The notes: generated by a model not told the origin, from the letters alone. A DNA stretch of 34,390 bases from Desulfobacterales bacterium (GCA_024637225.1 JAGXFP010000046.1:1-34390); one strand, 5' to 3'. Shown: positions 18,219 through 28,587, counted from the stretch's first letter. Made by a program: numbers and translations.

Positions 18219-18437
18219 CCTGAATCCGTGAGCGTTCGAGAACGGTGCAGATGCAAGGCGGCAACTATGTTGAAAATACTGATGGTATATCAACGAGTTG
18301 CCATACGCCGCAGATGCGCCGTTATCGGGCGCCCCTCAGGGCGGCGAGAGCATTCCAGCCACCACGGGTCACTATCTATATTTGACGTAAAAACAATCAT
18401 ATCGTGAATCAATGCCCAAAGACGTCACGGATTCAGG
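18219..18437. repeat. 219-bp MITE-like element, family R3, copy 1
   Basis: The element is framed by perfect 13-bp terminal inverted repeats, CCTGAATCCGTGA (18219-18231) and TCACGGATTCAGG (18425-18437). A second full copy lies at 32238-32458 and a decayed one at 30268-30415. Inside is a further long palindrome, GGCAACT ... AGTTGCC around GTTGA...TCAAC, and CGTTCGAGAACG. It has no coding capacity. The conserved interior and paired arms suggest a foldable transcript or a mobile element moved in trans. Confidence 0.88.
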
Positions 18438-18504
18438 TTTCCTCTATCCAGATTCTCTTCCGTTATAGCAGCCAAAGCTGACGAGTCCGACAACAGTCAA
18501 AAAT

Positions 18505-18623
18505 CAAGTCATTGCGAGCGCAACGAAGCAATCCTGAACGATCTAAATCATTGAAAATACCGGATTTATTCGTCGCCTTGCTCCTCGCCATGACGTGGCA
18601 TATCTTTTTTGCGATGCCATCAA
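18505..18623. repeat. Inverted-repeat element, family R2, copy 2
   Basis: GTCATTGCGAG at 18509 is mirrored by CTCGCCATGAC near 18594, and the right end TTTTTTGCGATGCCATCAA matches the terminus shared by R1 and R2. It ends about 20 bases before the mfd start codon, so it lies in the mfd leader. Confidence 0.7.
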
Positions 18624-18642
18624 AGTTTTCAAGCACGGCAAG

Positions 18643-21600
18643 ATGAAAGAACTTTTAAAGAGATTATCCGATCAGAAAAAATTCTCCTCGACGGTCTCGG
18701 GACTGCGGGGCGGCGCCAAGGCGCTGCTGGCGGCACGGGCGGCGCGGCAACTCCGGCGTCCCCTCACGGTGATCACCGCTTCCGAGGACAAGGCCGCCGA
18801 AATGGAACAGGATCTCGCCCTGTTCACCGACATGCCGATTCTGCTCTATCCCGGTTTCGACATCCCCGCCTACACGCCGCTTTCTCCGGATTCCGCCACT
18901 ATTGCCCGTCGTATTTCCACGCTCTACCAGCTGATCAGTATCGACACCCCTTTTATCCTGGTAATTCCCGCCGAGGCCTTGCTGCGCCGGGTAATACCCA
19001 AGGGGATCCTCAGCAATCTGGCTGAACCGGTGATCGCCGGCGAGGAGACCGACCAGGCCGACCTGGTCCGGCGGCTGATCGCGGTCGGCTACGAAAAGGT
19101 CTCCCTGGTCCAGACTCCAGGCGAAATCAGTCTGCGCGGCGGCATTCTAGATATCTTCCCGCCCCACCCCGGCAAACTGTTCTCCTCCAGCCGATCTTCG
19201 GCGGTAATCTCCGAAAGCTGCCCAGTGCGACTCGATTTTTTCGGAGACACCGTCGAGTCCATCCGGTTTTTCGATCCGATCAGCCAGCGCTCGCTTCAGG
19301 AACTTGAAGAGTTCGCTATTCTGCCCGCCTCGGAAATAATCTATCCCCCGCCGGTTGACGACCTGACAAGTTCCCCGGCCGAGCGCCTGCTCGAACATGT
19401 CCGGGGACAGGGCTGGGAGCCGGATGAAGTGGACTCCCTGATTGACCGGCTCAGGGCTAAACGGCGCTTTCCCGGCATCGAGTTTCTGCTGCCCCTCTTC
19501 CACGCCGAGCCTTCGGTCCCCCTTGATTTCATCCCCGCAAACTCGGTGGTCGTCCTGGATGACCCCCTTGAAATCGGCAAAAGCATCGATCTGAGCTGGG
19601 AGAGGATCAGGGCCAATCACCGGGAGATCATGTCCGCCGGCCAACCGGCCCTCGCGCCGGTCGAACTGTTTTTGAACGCGGCGGAGCTCACGGAGGGGCT
19701 GCAAAAGTTTTCGCTTATCACTTTGAGCGACTTCCCGACCTTGCCGCCGGGAGACGCCGGGGACTCCTCCCGCCTCCTGCTCCCTGAAACCGCCGGCGAG
19801 ACCCGGAGCGTCACCACCGGCAGCCACGCCTTGCTCAGCCAGGAACTGGAACTGCAACGCCGGCAAAAAGGGCTGCTGGCCCCGCTGGTCGATCGCATCG
19901 CGAAATGGCAGGCGGAAGGCGACACCGTTATCCTGGCCTGCCGCTCCGAGCGCCATGGCGAACAACTTGCCGAATTTCTCGGCCACCACGACCTTCAGGT
20001 AGTCCCAGGCAAAATCCCGGCAGCGGAAGCGCAAGCGCCCGGCGCCGAACCGGTAATCACCCTGTACACCTCGCCCCTTTCGGCCGGCTTCGATCTGCCC
20101 GGGGAAAAGCTCCACGTCCTTTCAGAAACTGAGCTGTTCGGCGAGAAAAGATTGGGCAAAAAAAAGAGCCGCCCGGTCAGCGACGGAGAATCGGTAACCT
20201 TCGAGGAGTTGAAGGCGGGCGAGATCGTGGTCCATATCGATCACGGCCTGGGCAGCTATGCCGGCCTGATCAACATGACCGTCAACAACATCGAAGGCGA
20301 CTACCTGCAGATCGACTACCAGGACGGCGACAAACTTTATGTGCCGGTCGATCGTCTCAATGTGGTCCAGAAATACAAGGGTTTGTCCGACCAGACCCCG
20401 AAACTGGACAAGCTCGGCGGCAAGGCGTGGCAAAATGCCAAGGCCAAGGTGAAGGAGGCGGTCTGGAAGGTGGCCCAGGAACTGCTCGATCTCTATGCCA
20501 AACGCCAGATCATCACCGGCCACCGTTTTTCGGCGCCGGACGAGATGTTCCATGAACTGGAGGAATCTTTCCCCTTCGACGAGACCCCCGGCCAGCTCAA
20601 GGCGATCAACGACGTGCTCGACGATCTCACCTCGGAGCGGGTCATGGACCGGCTGGTCTGCGGCGATGTCGGCTATGGTAAAACCGAAGTAGCAGTCCGG
20701 GCCGCCTTCAAGGTTCTGGCCGACAACAGCCAGGTCGCCATTCTGGTGCCGACCACGGTACTGGCCGAGCAGCATGTCGCCACCTTCAGAGAGAGACTGG
20801 CGGGCTTCGGGGTCAGGATCGAGACCTTGAACCGCTTCCGGCCCAAGGCCGAACAGAAGCAGACCCTGAAGGGGCTCAAGGACGGGTCCGTCGATATAGT
20901 CATCGGGACCCATCGCCTGCTCTCCAAGGATGTCGACTTAAAAAACCTCGGCCTGCTGGTCATCGACGAGGAGCACCGCTTCGGAGTCAAACATAAAGAA
21001 CGGATCAAGAAAATCCGAACCGGGGTCGATGTCCTCACCCTGACCGCCACCCCGATCCCCCGTACCCTGCAGATGTCGCTCCTGGGAGTCCGGGACCTGT
21101 CGGTAATCAGCTCGCCGCCCCGCCATCGCCGCTCGGTAAAAACCTTTGTGGCCAAATTCGACGACCTGGTGATCAAGGAGGCGGTCACCCGGGAATTGCA
21201 AAGAGGCGGTCAGGTTTTCGTGGTTCATAACCGGGTAAATTCGATCCACGACATGGCCCGGCGGATCCATGAACTCAAGCCCGAGGCCCGCACCGCCATC
21301 GCCCACGGCCAGATGCCCGGCCGGGCCCTTGAAGAGATCATGGTGAAATTCGTCAACCGTGAAATCGACGTTCTGGTCTGCACGACCATCATCGAATCAG
21401 GCCTCGACATCCCCAACGCCAACACCATAATCCTTACCCGGGCGGACCGTCTGGGAATGGCCGAAATCTACCAGTTGCGAGGCCGGGTCGGCCGGAGCAG
21501 TGAACAGGCCTACGCCTATTTACTGGTTCCATCATTGGAGGGGCTCTCCCGGGATTCCCAGCGCCGGCTGCGGGCCCTGATGGACTATAACGAACTTGGC

Positions 21601-22227
21601 GGCGGCTTCAAGCTGGCGATGAGCGACCTGCAGATCAGGGGCGGCGGCAATATTCTCGGTGAATCCCAGAGCGGCAATATCGCCGCGGTCGGCTACGACC
21701 TCTATCTCGATCTCCTGCAGAGAACGGTGGAGGATCTTAAAAATAAAGCCGCCGGGGGCGGCGATTCAGGGGGGGAAGAACTCGAACCGGAAATAAACCT
21801 GTTACTGCCGGCCTTTATTCCTCACGAATATATCCAGGACACCGATCTGCGTTACATAACCTATAGGAAGATCACCTCCTGCCATAGCGAGGAAGCCCTG
21901 GCCGACCTCAGGGACGAACTCCGGGACCGGTACGGCGCCCTGCCGGAAGAGACCCTGAATCTCCTGGAGATCATCTCCCTCAAGGAAACCCTGGTAAAGC
22001 TTAAGATCAAGCGCCTTGATCAGGGCGAAAATAATCTGGTCTTCACCTTTACCGAACAAACCCCGGTTGATCCCAGCCGCCTTCTGGAGATTATCGGCTC
22101 TTCAAAGGGAGCAATGCGGCTCACCCCTGACAGTCGTCTGGTCGTTAAATTCGAGGCCGGTCCCCCGGAAGCTATTATAGGAGAAGCCAAAAAAATATTG
22201 CGGACCCTTCAGGGTAATGCTACTTAA
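18643..22227 (+). CDS. mfd: Transcription-repair coupling factor Mfd
   Basis: Mfd (1194 residues from this start) removes RNA polymerase stalled at DNA damage and recruits UvrA. The N-terminal UvrB-like module (YPGFDIPAYTPLSPD), the CarD-like RNA polymerase interaction domain (about 520-590, VVHIDHGLGSYAG) and the RecG-like translocase with Walker A CGDVGYGKTEVA (about 673) and DEEH box (about 774) are intact, as is the C-terminal TRCF domain. I place the start at ATG 18643; the in-frame ATG at 18595 would read through the R2 repeat and is unlikely. The SD is weak. It leads a loose run with surA, rodZ-like and recO. Confidence 0.97.
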   Translation: MKELLKRLSDQKKFSSTVSGLRGGAKALLAARAARQLRRPLTVITASEDKAAEMEQDLALFTDMPILLYPGFDIPAYTPLSPDSATIARRISTLYQLISIDTPFILVIPAEALLRRVIPKGILSNLAEPVIAGEETDQADLVRRLIAVGYEKVSLVQTPGEISLRGGILDIFPPHPGKLFSSSRSSAVISESCPVRLDFFGDTVESIRFFDPISQRSLQELEEFAILPASEIIYPPPVDDLTSSPAERLLEHVRGQGWEPDEVDSLIDRLRAKRRFPGIEFLLPLFHAEPSVPLDFIPANSVVVLDDPLEIGKSIDLSWERIRANHREIMSAGQPALAPVELFLNAAELTEGLQKFSLITLSDFPTLPPGDAGDSSRLLLPETAGETRSVTTGSHALLSQELELQRRQKGLLAPLVDRIAKWQAEGDTVILACRSERHGEQLAEFLGHHDLQVVPGKIPAAEAQAPGAEPVITLYTSPLSAGFDLPGEKLHVLSETELFGEKRLGKKKSRPVSDGESVTFEELKAGEIVVHIDHGLGSYAGLINMTVNNIEGDYLQIDYQDGDKLYVPVDRLNVVQKYKGLSDQTPKLDKLGGKAWQNAKAKVKEAVWKVAQELLDLYAKRQIITGHRFSAPDEMFHELEESFPFDETPGQLKAINDVLDDLTSERVMDRLVCGDVGYGKTEVAVRAAFKVLADNSQVAILVPTTVLAEQHVATFRERLAGFGVRIETLNRFRPKAEQKQTLKGLKDGSVDIVIGTHRLLSKDVDLKNLGLLVIDEEHRFGVKHKERIKKIRTGVDVLTLTATPIPRTLQMSLLGVRDLSVISSPPRHRRSVKTFVAKFDDLVIKEAVTRELQRGGQVFVVHNRVNSIHDMARRIHELKPEARTAIAHGQMPGRALEEIMVKFVNREIDVLVCTTIIESGLDIPNANTIILTRADRLGMAEIYQLRGRVGRSSEQAYAYLLVPSLEGLSRDSQRRLRALMDYNELGGGFKLAMSDLQIRGGGNILGESQSGNIAAVGYDLYLDLLQRTVEDLKNKAAGGGDSGGEELEPEINLLLPAFIPHEYIQDTDLRYITYRKITSCHSEEALADLRDELRDRYGALPEETLNLLEIISLKETLVKLKIKRLDQGENNLVFTFTEQTPVDPSRLLEIIGSSKGAMRLTPDSRLVVKFEAGPPEAIIGEAKKILRTLQGNAT

Positions 22228-22354
22228 CTTATATCGTTTATCTTCGGATATTTTCGTTTAAGATTAAAGGCGAGGAACCCCATTTCCAGCGTGACAATAA
22301 AAGTCTTATTTTTTTGCCGACAACCAATCTCTTTCAAGCAGGACAACAAAGTTA

Positions 22355-23353
22355 ATGATTGACTCCATAACCACATTTAGCCGGATCCTTTTGCTTTCCC
22401 TAACCATGGCGCTCTGTTTGGGGGTCGGCGCCGTTCAGGCCCGAGTGGTTGAAAAGATCGCAGCCGTGGTCAACGGCGAGGTAATCACCCAGACCGAGCT
22501 CGACAAGGCCGCCGGGGATACCCTGAGCGAGGTCCGGCAAAACACCCCGGAATCCCGACTGGATGAAAAATTACAGGCAGCGCGGCATCGGATTCTCGAC
22601 AAAATGATCGAGGATCTCCTGATCCGGCAAAAAGCCGAGGAACTTCAGATCAGCGTTTCCGAAGAAGAAATCGACAACGCCGTCGCCACCATCAGCCGCA
22701 CCAACAACTTGACCGTGCCCGAACTTTACCGGGAACTGGAAAGAACCGGGGCGGACCGGGAAGAGTACCGCCGGAAACTGGCCAACCAGATCCGCCGCTC
22801 GAAACTGATCAGCTACGAGATTCAATCCAAAATCGTGGTCAGCGAGGAAGAGGCCCGGGAATACTACGAAACGGAATACACCCGGCAGGATACCCCGAGT
22901 GGTTACCATCTTCTCCAGATCGGAATTAGCTGGGGAGCGCCGGAATCAGCCGCGGACAGCAAAGAAAAAGCCAGAAAACGGCTCGAGGGGATCAGGAATC
23001 TGGCCCTGCAGGGCCAGGACTTCGGGGAGTTGGCCAGATCCTTCTCCGAACTTCCATCGGCGAAGGACGGCGGCGATATCGGTTTTTTCAGCGAAAAAGA
23101 AATGGCTGAATCCATGCGGGACAGCATCACCGGGCTGGAGCCGGGTGAAATCAGCGAAATTATCGAAACCGGGAAATCATTCCAGTTTTTCAGGCTGCTG
23201 ACCAGAAACCTTGACGGCACCCCTGAATTCGCCCCTTTTAACGACGTCAAGGAGGAGATCATCGACCGACTCCGACAAGAGGGACTTGAAAAGCGCTACG
23301 ATAACTGGCTGAAGGAAATCCAGGAACAGGCAATCATCAAAAAACTTATCTAA
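22355..23353 (+). CDS. surA: SurA-like periplasmic peptidyl-prolyl isomerase/chaperone
   Basis: This 332-residue protein has a signal peptide (about 1-29, cleavage after VQA), a SurA N-terminal chaperone domain (VVEKIAAVVNGEVITQTELD onward) and one parvulin domain (about 185-290, with QGQDFGELARSFSE and GGDIGFFS). SurA-type proteins carry unfolded outer-membrane proteins to BamA. E. coli SurA has two parvulin domains, this one has one, as is common outside the Enterobacteria. The ATG is preceded by AGGA. It could also be called a generic PpiC-type isomerase; the N-terminal domain favours SurA. Confidence 0.9.
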   Translation: MIDSITTFSRILLLSLTMALCLGVGAVQARVVEKIAAVVNGEVITQTELDKAAGDTLSEVRQNTPESRLDEKLQAARHRILDKMIEDLLIRQKAEELQISVSEEEIDNAVATISRTNNLTVPELYRELERTGADREEYRRKLANQIRRSKLISYEIQSKIVVSEEEAREYYETEYTRQDTPSGYHLLQIGISWGAPESAADSKEKARKRLEGIRNLALQGQDFGELARSFSELPSAKDGGDIGFFSEKEMAESMRDSITGLEPGEISEIIETGKSFQFFRLLTRNLDGTPEFAPFNDVKEEIIDRLRQEGLEKRYDNWLKEIQEQAIIKKLI

Positions 23354-23416
23354 AACTCCATCTGGTAAACCGGGCACCGCGGCAAATACTGTAAATATTC
23401 GGCCAGGAAACGCGAC

Positions 23417-24205
23417 ATGACAACAGAGCAAACCGAGAATGAGGAACGGCTGGAAAACACCCTGGGAGAACTTCTGCACCGGACCCGCAAGGCCGGACAC
23501 AAAACCGTCGAGGAGGCCGCCGAGGCGACAAAGATTCCCACCAACTTCATCCGGGCTCTGGAAAGAGACGATTTCGAAAAGCTGCCGGGAGAAGTGTTTG
23601 TCAGAGGCTTTATCAGGTTATACGCATCCTATCTGGGACTGGACCCGGATGACACCTTCAGACACTACGCCATTCAGGAAGAGGTCGAATCCCAGGCACC
23701 CAGGGTCAATCACTACCGCAATGACGTCATCGACGAGGAAATCCTGGACCGGACCTCGATCTTCATCAAAAAGAAGAAAAGCAAGGTCCTGCCGATCATC
23801 ATCATCCTCTTAATCCTCATCCTCTTTTATGTTTTCGGCTTTTTGTTTAAATCCGAGGACCGTTTTTCCAACCTGCCGACAATCACCGGCATAACCTCTT
23901 CCCGGATTGATGATATCATCCCGTCAGGTCTGGAAGAGACTTCTTCCGGACCTGAAGAAACCCCTTCCCGGGTCTTCCAAGAGCAAGCCGTCGGAGCAGA
24001 AGAAATTACCGGCGAAGCCACTCCGGAAGTTCCGGAAAAAGAGCCCGCTGCCGAAAATATGCCGGTTCACGACGAGACGGCAGTGGAATCCACTGCCGTT
24101 TTGACCGCCTCAACCCAGGCTGGCACTCCGGCCAGACGGTCCTCGCCCTTCACGGTCAGCGTCGCCACGGACAAGGTAGCCGGCAACCGGCCAAGTCGGC
24201 CATGA
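23417..24205 (+). CDS. RodZ-like helix-turn-helix membrane protein lacking the C-terminal DUF4115 domain
   Basis: This 262-residue protein has a cytoplasmic helix-turn-helix domain (about 12-90, LGELLHRTRKAGHKTVEEAA) characteristic of RodZ, a basic patch, one membrane segment (about 125-144) and a low-complexity Glu/Pro/Thr/Ser periplasmic tail. RodZ links MreB to the cell-wall elongation machinery. The C-terminal beta-rich DUF4115 domain of canonical RodZ is missing; the other frames downstream are closed by stops, so a simple frameshift is not evident. It lies between surA and recO on the same strand. Confidence 0.8.
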   Translation: MTTEQTENEERLENTLGELLHRTRKAGHKTVEEAAEATKIPTNFIRALERDDFEKLPGEVFVRGFIRLYASYLGLDPDDTFRHYAIQEEVESQAPRVNHYRNDVIDEEILDRTSIFIKKKKSKVLPIIIILLILILFYVFGFLFKSEDRFSNLPTITGITSSRIDDIIPSGLEETSSGPEETPSRVFQEQAVGAEEITGEATPEVPEKEPAAENMPVHDETAVESTAVLTASTQAGTPARRSSPFTVSVATDKVAGNRPSRP

Positions 24206-24390
24206 CGTTTTCGCCCTTCCCCACATATTGAAAGTGATTTTTAGAAACCACGACGATCCGGGAGGCAATTGACGGCCAACCGCAACCACCGCTGATCCCC
24301 GAACCTGGAACGGTAAATCCGGGAGGCCGGGAGGAGCATCGTCCGATCTCGAAGTATCGCAAACCCCTCTATCAATTCAAGGAATAACGC

Positions 24391-25161
24391 ATGAATTCCG
24401 GCAGAACTCCGGCGGTAGTCATCGGAGTCAGATCCTACGGCGAGTCCGACAAAATCGTCACCTTCTACAGTCTGAGCCGGGGCAGGTTGAGCGGGATCGC
24501 CAAGGGCGCCCACCGGAGCCTGAAACGTTTCGTCAATAAACTTGAACTGTTCTCTCATCTCGAAATACTCTATACCGAAAGCCGCAGCTCCTCTCTGGTC
24601 CGGATCGACCAGGCCGAACTGCTTACCCCTTTCCCTCTGATCCGGGCAGACTACAATCGGTATGCCGCCGCCTCTCTGGCAGCAGAACTGATCTTCCACT
24701 GGACCAGGGAAAACGACCCCGACGAGCGGATATTCGAGCTGCTGCTCTGGACCCTGGCCTCCCTGGAAAACATCAAGCAGCCACCGGCCTGGACCGCCAT
24801 CCTTTTCAACATCAAATTACTGACTCTCCTCGGCTACAAACCGGCCTTGGAAGGCTGCACAGAATGCGCCACCCTTGCGCCCCGGAATGGCCCCTACCGC
24901 TTCTCTCCGACCCGAAACGGCCTGCTCTGCCGGAGATGCGCCGAAACAAATAATAACGCCGACCCCGAAGGGGGAGCGGGGCTTGCTTTCTCGCTCAGTA
25001 CCGCCCGGCTCCTCCAGAAAGCCCAGGAACTGCCCCTTGCCAAACTCGACCGCCTCCGCTTCAGCCCAGCTGCGACCAAGGAAGCCTTGACCATCCTGAA
25101 AATTTACGGGAACAGCCTGCTGCAGCGAGAAATTACATCCTGGGATTTTATTGAGAGGTAA
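24391..25161 (+). CDS. recO: DNA repair protein RecO
   Basis: RecO (256 residues) helps load RecA on SSB-coated single-stranded DNA in the RecFOR pathway. The N-terminal OB-fold (about 1-80, VIGVRSYGESDKIVTFYS) and the helical C-terminal domain are present. A zinc site is complete: Cys156, Cys159, Cys180 and Cys183. The ATG at 24391 has an AAGGAA SD. A GC-rich hairpin follows the stop. Confidence 0.95.
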   Translation: MNSGRTPAVVIGVRSYGESDKIVTFYSLSRGRLSGIAKGAHRSLKRFVNKLELFSHLEILYTESRSSSLVRIDQAELLTPFPLIRADYNRYAAASLAAELIFHWTRENDPDERIFELLLWTLASLENIKQPPAWTAILFNIKLLTLLGYKPALEGCTECATLAPRNGPYRFSPTRNGLLCRRCAETNNNADPEGGAGLAFSLSTARLLQKAQELPLAKLDRLRFSPAATKEALTILKIYGNSLLQREITSWDFIER

Positions 25162-25173
25162 CTATCGATATGT

Positions 25174-25194
25174 TTGGGGCTGAACGCGCCCCAA
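25174..25194 (+). terminator. Hairpin after recO, possible weak terminator
   Basis: TTGGGGC and GCCCCAA form a perfect 7-bp stem around TGAACGC, 13 bases after the recO stop. There is no T run after it, so termination would be inefficient or Rho-assisted. Confidence 0.4.
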
Positions 25195-25406
25195 TCCTGG
25201 TTTCTCCTGTCCCTGAATCCGTAAAGGCGATTGGGCAGCCTCCCTTGCCAGCCTATTTACTTGTTTATCTACCAGTGCTCGCAATCGGGAACCTGCCAAC
25301 CGTCGTATTTTCTGTTCTTGGTTTTATTTGGTTTATAGATTAGACAGGAAAGAGCCGGAAAGGAGAGATAAATTGGAATCAGTTTGACTGTTATATTGAG
25401 AACCTG

Positions 25407-25709
25407 GTGGGGACTGTGGAAAAAACAGATTCAATGACCAAGCTGCTGAGTCTTCATAGAGCGGAGATTTCCGCGGTAAAGGCGAACAAGACTTTGGTGG
25501 CTCTGAACCTGCTCTCCGAAGAAGAGCGGCCCAGCGCGAAATATGCCGGCAAGATGAAAAAGTACAAGGCCCTTACCGAAACGGGATTGCCGTACGGGAT
25601 AAACCTCGAAAATCCCAACAGCCCGGGCCAGACCACCCCCCATTACTTTATTGATAAATTTGCACACCTGCTTGCCCTGATTCAGGAGGAGATTGAGCGG
25701 AAAGGCTAG
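25407..25709 (+). CDS. Small protein of unknown function
   Basis: This 100-codon frame is not recognised. The product is charged and soluble, with no signal peptide or membrane segment; it has a Lys-rich middle (KYAGKMKKYKALTE), a Gly/Asn/Pro-rich turn region (GINLENPNSPGQT) and a C-terminal amphipathic helix (FAHLLALIQEEIERKG). The start is uncertain: GTG at 25407, GTG at 25416 or ATG at 25434, none with an ideal SD. It lies convergent to tyrS between two housekeeping blocks. Codon use resembles its neighbours, which argues for a real gene. Confidence 0.5.
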   Translation: MGTVEKTDSMTKLLSLHRAEISAVKANKTLVALNLLSEEERPSAKYAGKMKKYKALTETGLPYGINLENPNSPGQTTPHYFIDKFAHLLALIQEEIERKG

Positions 25710-25813
25710 GGACAAACGCGGGCTTATCAGGGAACAGCCTCCGGGGGCAAGAGAGTTAGGTACGAACCGGGACAAGGAAGTGCGTATCCCGGCCCTGCTT
25801 CAGCCCCGCGGGG

Positions 25814-27031
25814 TCAACCGAACTTGACCAGACAGAATCGCCGCTTGCCTACCTTGATCAGGACTTCGCCGCTGGCGGCAAGTTCGTGAGCTTCGTCGTT
25901 AATCTTTTCACCGTCAAGAGAGACGGCATTCTGCTTGATCATCCGCCGGGCCTCGCCGGTACCTTTCACCAGACCAGCCTCGGTCAGAAGTTTCGGCAGC
26001 CAGATCTTACCGGTGTCGGGCCGGCACGGGTATTCCGGGATTACGTCAGGCAGTTCGTGTTTTCTAAAGACATTCTCAAAATTTTCTTCGGACCTGGCCG
26101 CCGCCTTTTCGTCATGGAAGCGGGCGGTCAACTCCCGGGCCAAATGCTGCTTTACCACTTTGGGATGCAGGCGGCCTTCCTCAATACCCTGCTTCAGGCC
26201 GCTGATCTCGTCAATGGAAAGGTCGCTCAGCAATTCGTAGTATCTGAACATCAATTCGTCAGAGGTAGACAGGGTCTTGCCGTATATGTCAGCGGCGCTC
26301 TCGGTGATGCCGATATAATTCCCCAGTGATTTACTCATCTTATTGACCCCGTCAAGCCCTTCCAGCAGCGGCATGGTCAGCACCACCTGAGGCTTCTGGC
26401 CCCAGACCTTCTGGAGGGTACGGCCCATCAGCAGGTTAAACAACTGATCGGTGCCGCCGAGTTCCACATCGGCTTCCAGGGCGACGGAATCGTAGCCCTG
26501 GACCAGGGGATAGAGAAACTCGTGGATGGAGATGGGCTGTTCATTGTCGAACCTGTTCCGGAAGTCCTCCCGTTCAAGCATCCTGGCCACGGTAAGCTGG
26601 GAGGCGAGCTTCACGAACTCGTAGGAAGTAAGTTTTTCCAGCCAGGTCGAATTGAACACCACTTCGGTCCGGTCCGGATCAAGTATTTTGAAGATCTGCT
26701 CCTTGTAGCTCTCGGCATTCCGCTTGACATCTTCGACGGTGAGCGGTTTTCGGGTTTCGGATTTCCCGGTCGGATCACCGATCATCCCGGTAAAATCCCC
26801 GATCAGAAACTTGACACTATGGCCCAGATCCTGAAAATGCTTGAGCTTCTGGATGAGGACCGTATGGCCGAGATGCAAGTCGGGCGCGGTGGGATCGAAG
26901 CCGGCCTTGACGGTCAGCGGCTTCCCGCTCTCATGGGATTTTTTGAGCTTTTCGGCCAGTTCCTCCTTGGATATAACATCAACCGCCCCCCGGACCAGCA
27001 AGGCAAGCTGTTCATCAATCGTCAGGCTCAT
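25814..27031 (-). CDS. tyrS: Tyrosyl-tRNA synthetase
   Basis: TyrRS (405 residues), class I, charges tRNA-Tyr. The HIGH-type motif reads LHLGH (about 52-56), the KMSKS loop is intact in [11 protein letters not shown], and a C-terminal S4 RNA-binding domain ends the protein. It is the longer-spaced (TyrRZ-like) bacterial form. Its start overlaps the rny stop by four bases, so the two are translationally coupled. Confidence 0.97.
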   Translation of the reverse strand: MSLTIDEQLALLVRGAVDVISKEELAEKLKKSHESGKPLTVKAGFDPTAPDLHLGHTVLIQKLKHFQDLGHSVKFLIGDFTGMIGDPTGKSETRKPLTVEDVKRNAESYKEQIFKILDPDRTEVVFNSTWLEKLTSYEFVKLASQLTVARMLEREDFRNRFDNEQPISIHEFLYPLVQGYDSVALEADVELGGTDQLFNLLMGRTLQKVWGQKPQVVLTMPLLEGLDGVNKMSKSLGNYIGITESAADIYGKTLSTSDELMFRYYELLSDLSIDEISGLKQGIEEGRLHPKVVKQHLARELTARFHDEKAAARSEENFENVFRKHELPDVIPEYPCRPDTGKIWLPKLLTEAGLVKGTGEARRMIKQNAVSLDGEKINDEAHELAASGEVLIKVGKRRFCLVKFG

Positions 27032-28587
27032 TTCGCGTACTCAACCGCTCTGGTTTCTCTGATTACCGTAACCTTGATCTGACCCGGATAGGTCAGTTCC
27101 TTTTCGATCTTCTTGGCTATATCGCGACTGAGAATGACGCTTTCCGTATCGGAAACATCGCCGCTGTCGACTCCGATTCTGATCTCGCGCCCGGCCTGGA
27201 TGGCGAAGGCCTTGTCAACCCCCTCGAAAGAGGTGGCGATCTGCTCCAGATCCTCAAGGCGCTTGACGTAACTTTCCAGCATCTCCTTACGGGCGCCGGG
27301 CCGGGCACCGGAAAGGGCATCGGCTGACCGGACAATGATATCGAGGAGGCTTTCGAGGGGAATATCCTCATGGTGGGCCGCAATCGCATGAACAATCTCC
27401 GGCGATTCGCCATATTTCTTGGCCAGATCGCGGCCTAGGGCGGCATGGGTGCCTTCGACTTCGTGATCGACGGCTTTGCCGATGTCATGGAGAAGTCCGG
27501 CCCGCTTGGCCAGTTTAATATTGACCCCGAGTTCGGAAGCGATAATCCCGGAGAGATAGGCAACCTCCAGGGAATGTTGCAACATATTCTGTCCGTAGCT
27601 GGTCCGATATTTAAGACGGCCGAGTAGCTTGATCAGTTCCATGTTGATGCCATGGGCGCCCACATCGAAAGTGGCCTGCTCGCCTACCTCACGCATGGAT
27701 ATTTCAAGTTCCTCGGTAACCTTCTCGACAATCTCCTCGATCCGGGCGGGATGGATGCGACCGTCGACGATCAGTCTTTCGAGGGCCTGGCGGGCCACTT
27801 CCCGGCGAACCGGATTGAAACCGGAGAGGATAACGGCCTCCGGCGTATCGTCAATGATGATATCGATGCCGGTGGCCGCCTCGATGGCCCTGATATTACG
27901 GCCCTCCCGGCCAATAATCCGGCCCTTCATCTCCTCGTTTGGCAGAGGTACGACGGAGACCGTCTTCTCGGCGACATAGTCGCCTGCGTAACGGGAAATG
28001 GCAAGAGCTATAATATTCTTGGCTCGACGATCCGCCTCTATCTTGGTCTCGTTCTCGATTCGGACCAGAGCTTTCGAGGATTCCATTTTCGCTTCGCTCT
28101 CAATACTTTCGGAGAGAAGCCGCTTGGCTTCTTCCCGGGAAATTCCGGAAATCTTCTCGAGCTGTAGGCGTTGCTGGTCGATAATTACATCGAGATCCTT
28201 GCGGCGGTCGGCCAGTTTTTTCTCCTGCTCGAAGAAAGACTGCTCCTTTTTGAGCATCTCCATTTCGCGCTTATCGATCAGGTCGATTTTCCGCTCGATC
28301 TGATCAAGCTTCTGACCGAACCTCTTCTCCTCTTCAATAAGATCCTTTTTACGACTTTGCAGCTCCTGCTCGGCCGCTTGCTTCATCTGGTAAGCATCGT
28401 CCTTGATCTGGACAGAAGCTTCCTTCTTCAACCGTTCCACTTCGGCCAGGGCATCGTTAATCAGCTTGCGGCCCTGGGCATCGTAATCTGCCTTGTTTTT
28501 TTCGATTATCAGTTTGCGTAAAAATACTCCGACGACAATACCGGCGACGGCAGCCAGTAACACAGCAATAATGATCGACGTGCTCAT
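27028..28587 (-). CDS. rny: Ribonuclease Y
   Basis: RNase Y (519 residues) is a membrane-anchored endoribonuclease that starts mRNA decay. It has an N-terminal membrane helix (about 4-23), a long Glu/Lys-rich coiled coil (about 30-190), a KH RNA-binding domain with [15 protein letters not shown] (about 225-240) and an HD domain with [12 protein letters not shown]. The length is typical. The ATG has a strong GGGGAGG SD. It is upstream of tyrS and downstream of zapA and the probable 6S RNA. Confidence 0.97.
   Translation of the reverse strand: MSTSIIIAVLLAAVAGIVVGVFLRKLIIEKNKADYDAQGRKLINDALAEVERLKKEASVQIKDDAYQMKQAAEQELQSRKKDLIEEEKRFGQKLDQIERKIDLIDKREMEMLKKEQSFFEQEKKLADRRKDLDVIIDQQRLQLEKISGISREEAKRLLSESIESEAKMESSKALVRIENETKIEADRRAKNIIALAISRYAGDYVAEKTVSVVPLPNEEMKGRIIGREGRNIRAIEAATGIDIIIDDTPEAVILSGFNPVRREVARQALERLIVDGRIHPARIEEIVEKVTEELEISMREVGEQATFDVGAHGINMELIKLLGRLKYRTSYGQNMLQHSLEVAYLSGIIASELGVNIKLAKRAGLLHDIGKAVDHEVEGTHAALGRDLAKKYGESPEIVHAIAAHHEDIPLESLLDIIVRSADALSGARPGARKEMLESYVKRLEDLEQIATSFEGVDKAFAIQAGREIRIGVDSGDVSDTESVILSRDIAKKIEKELTYPGQIKVTVIRETRAVEYAK

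Noticed and set aside
24150-24390. Frameshift in rodZ hiding the missing C-terminal domain
   Set aside because: The alternative frames after the stop close quickly and show no DUF4115-like sequence.
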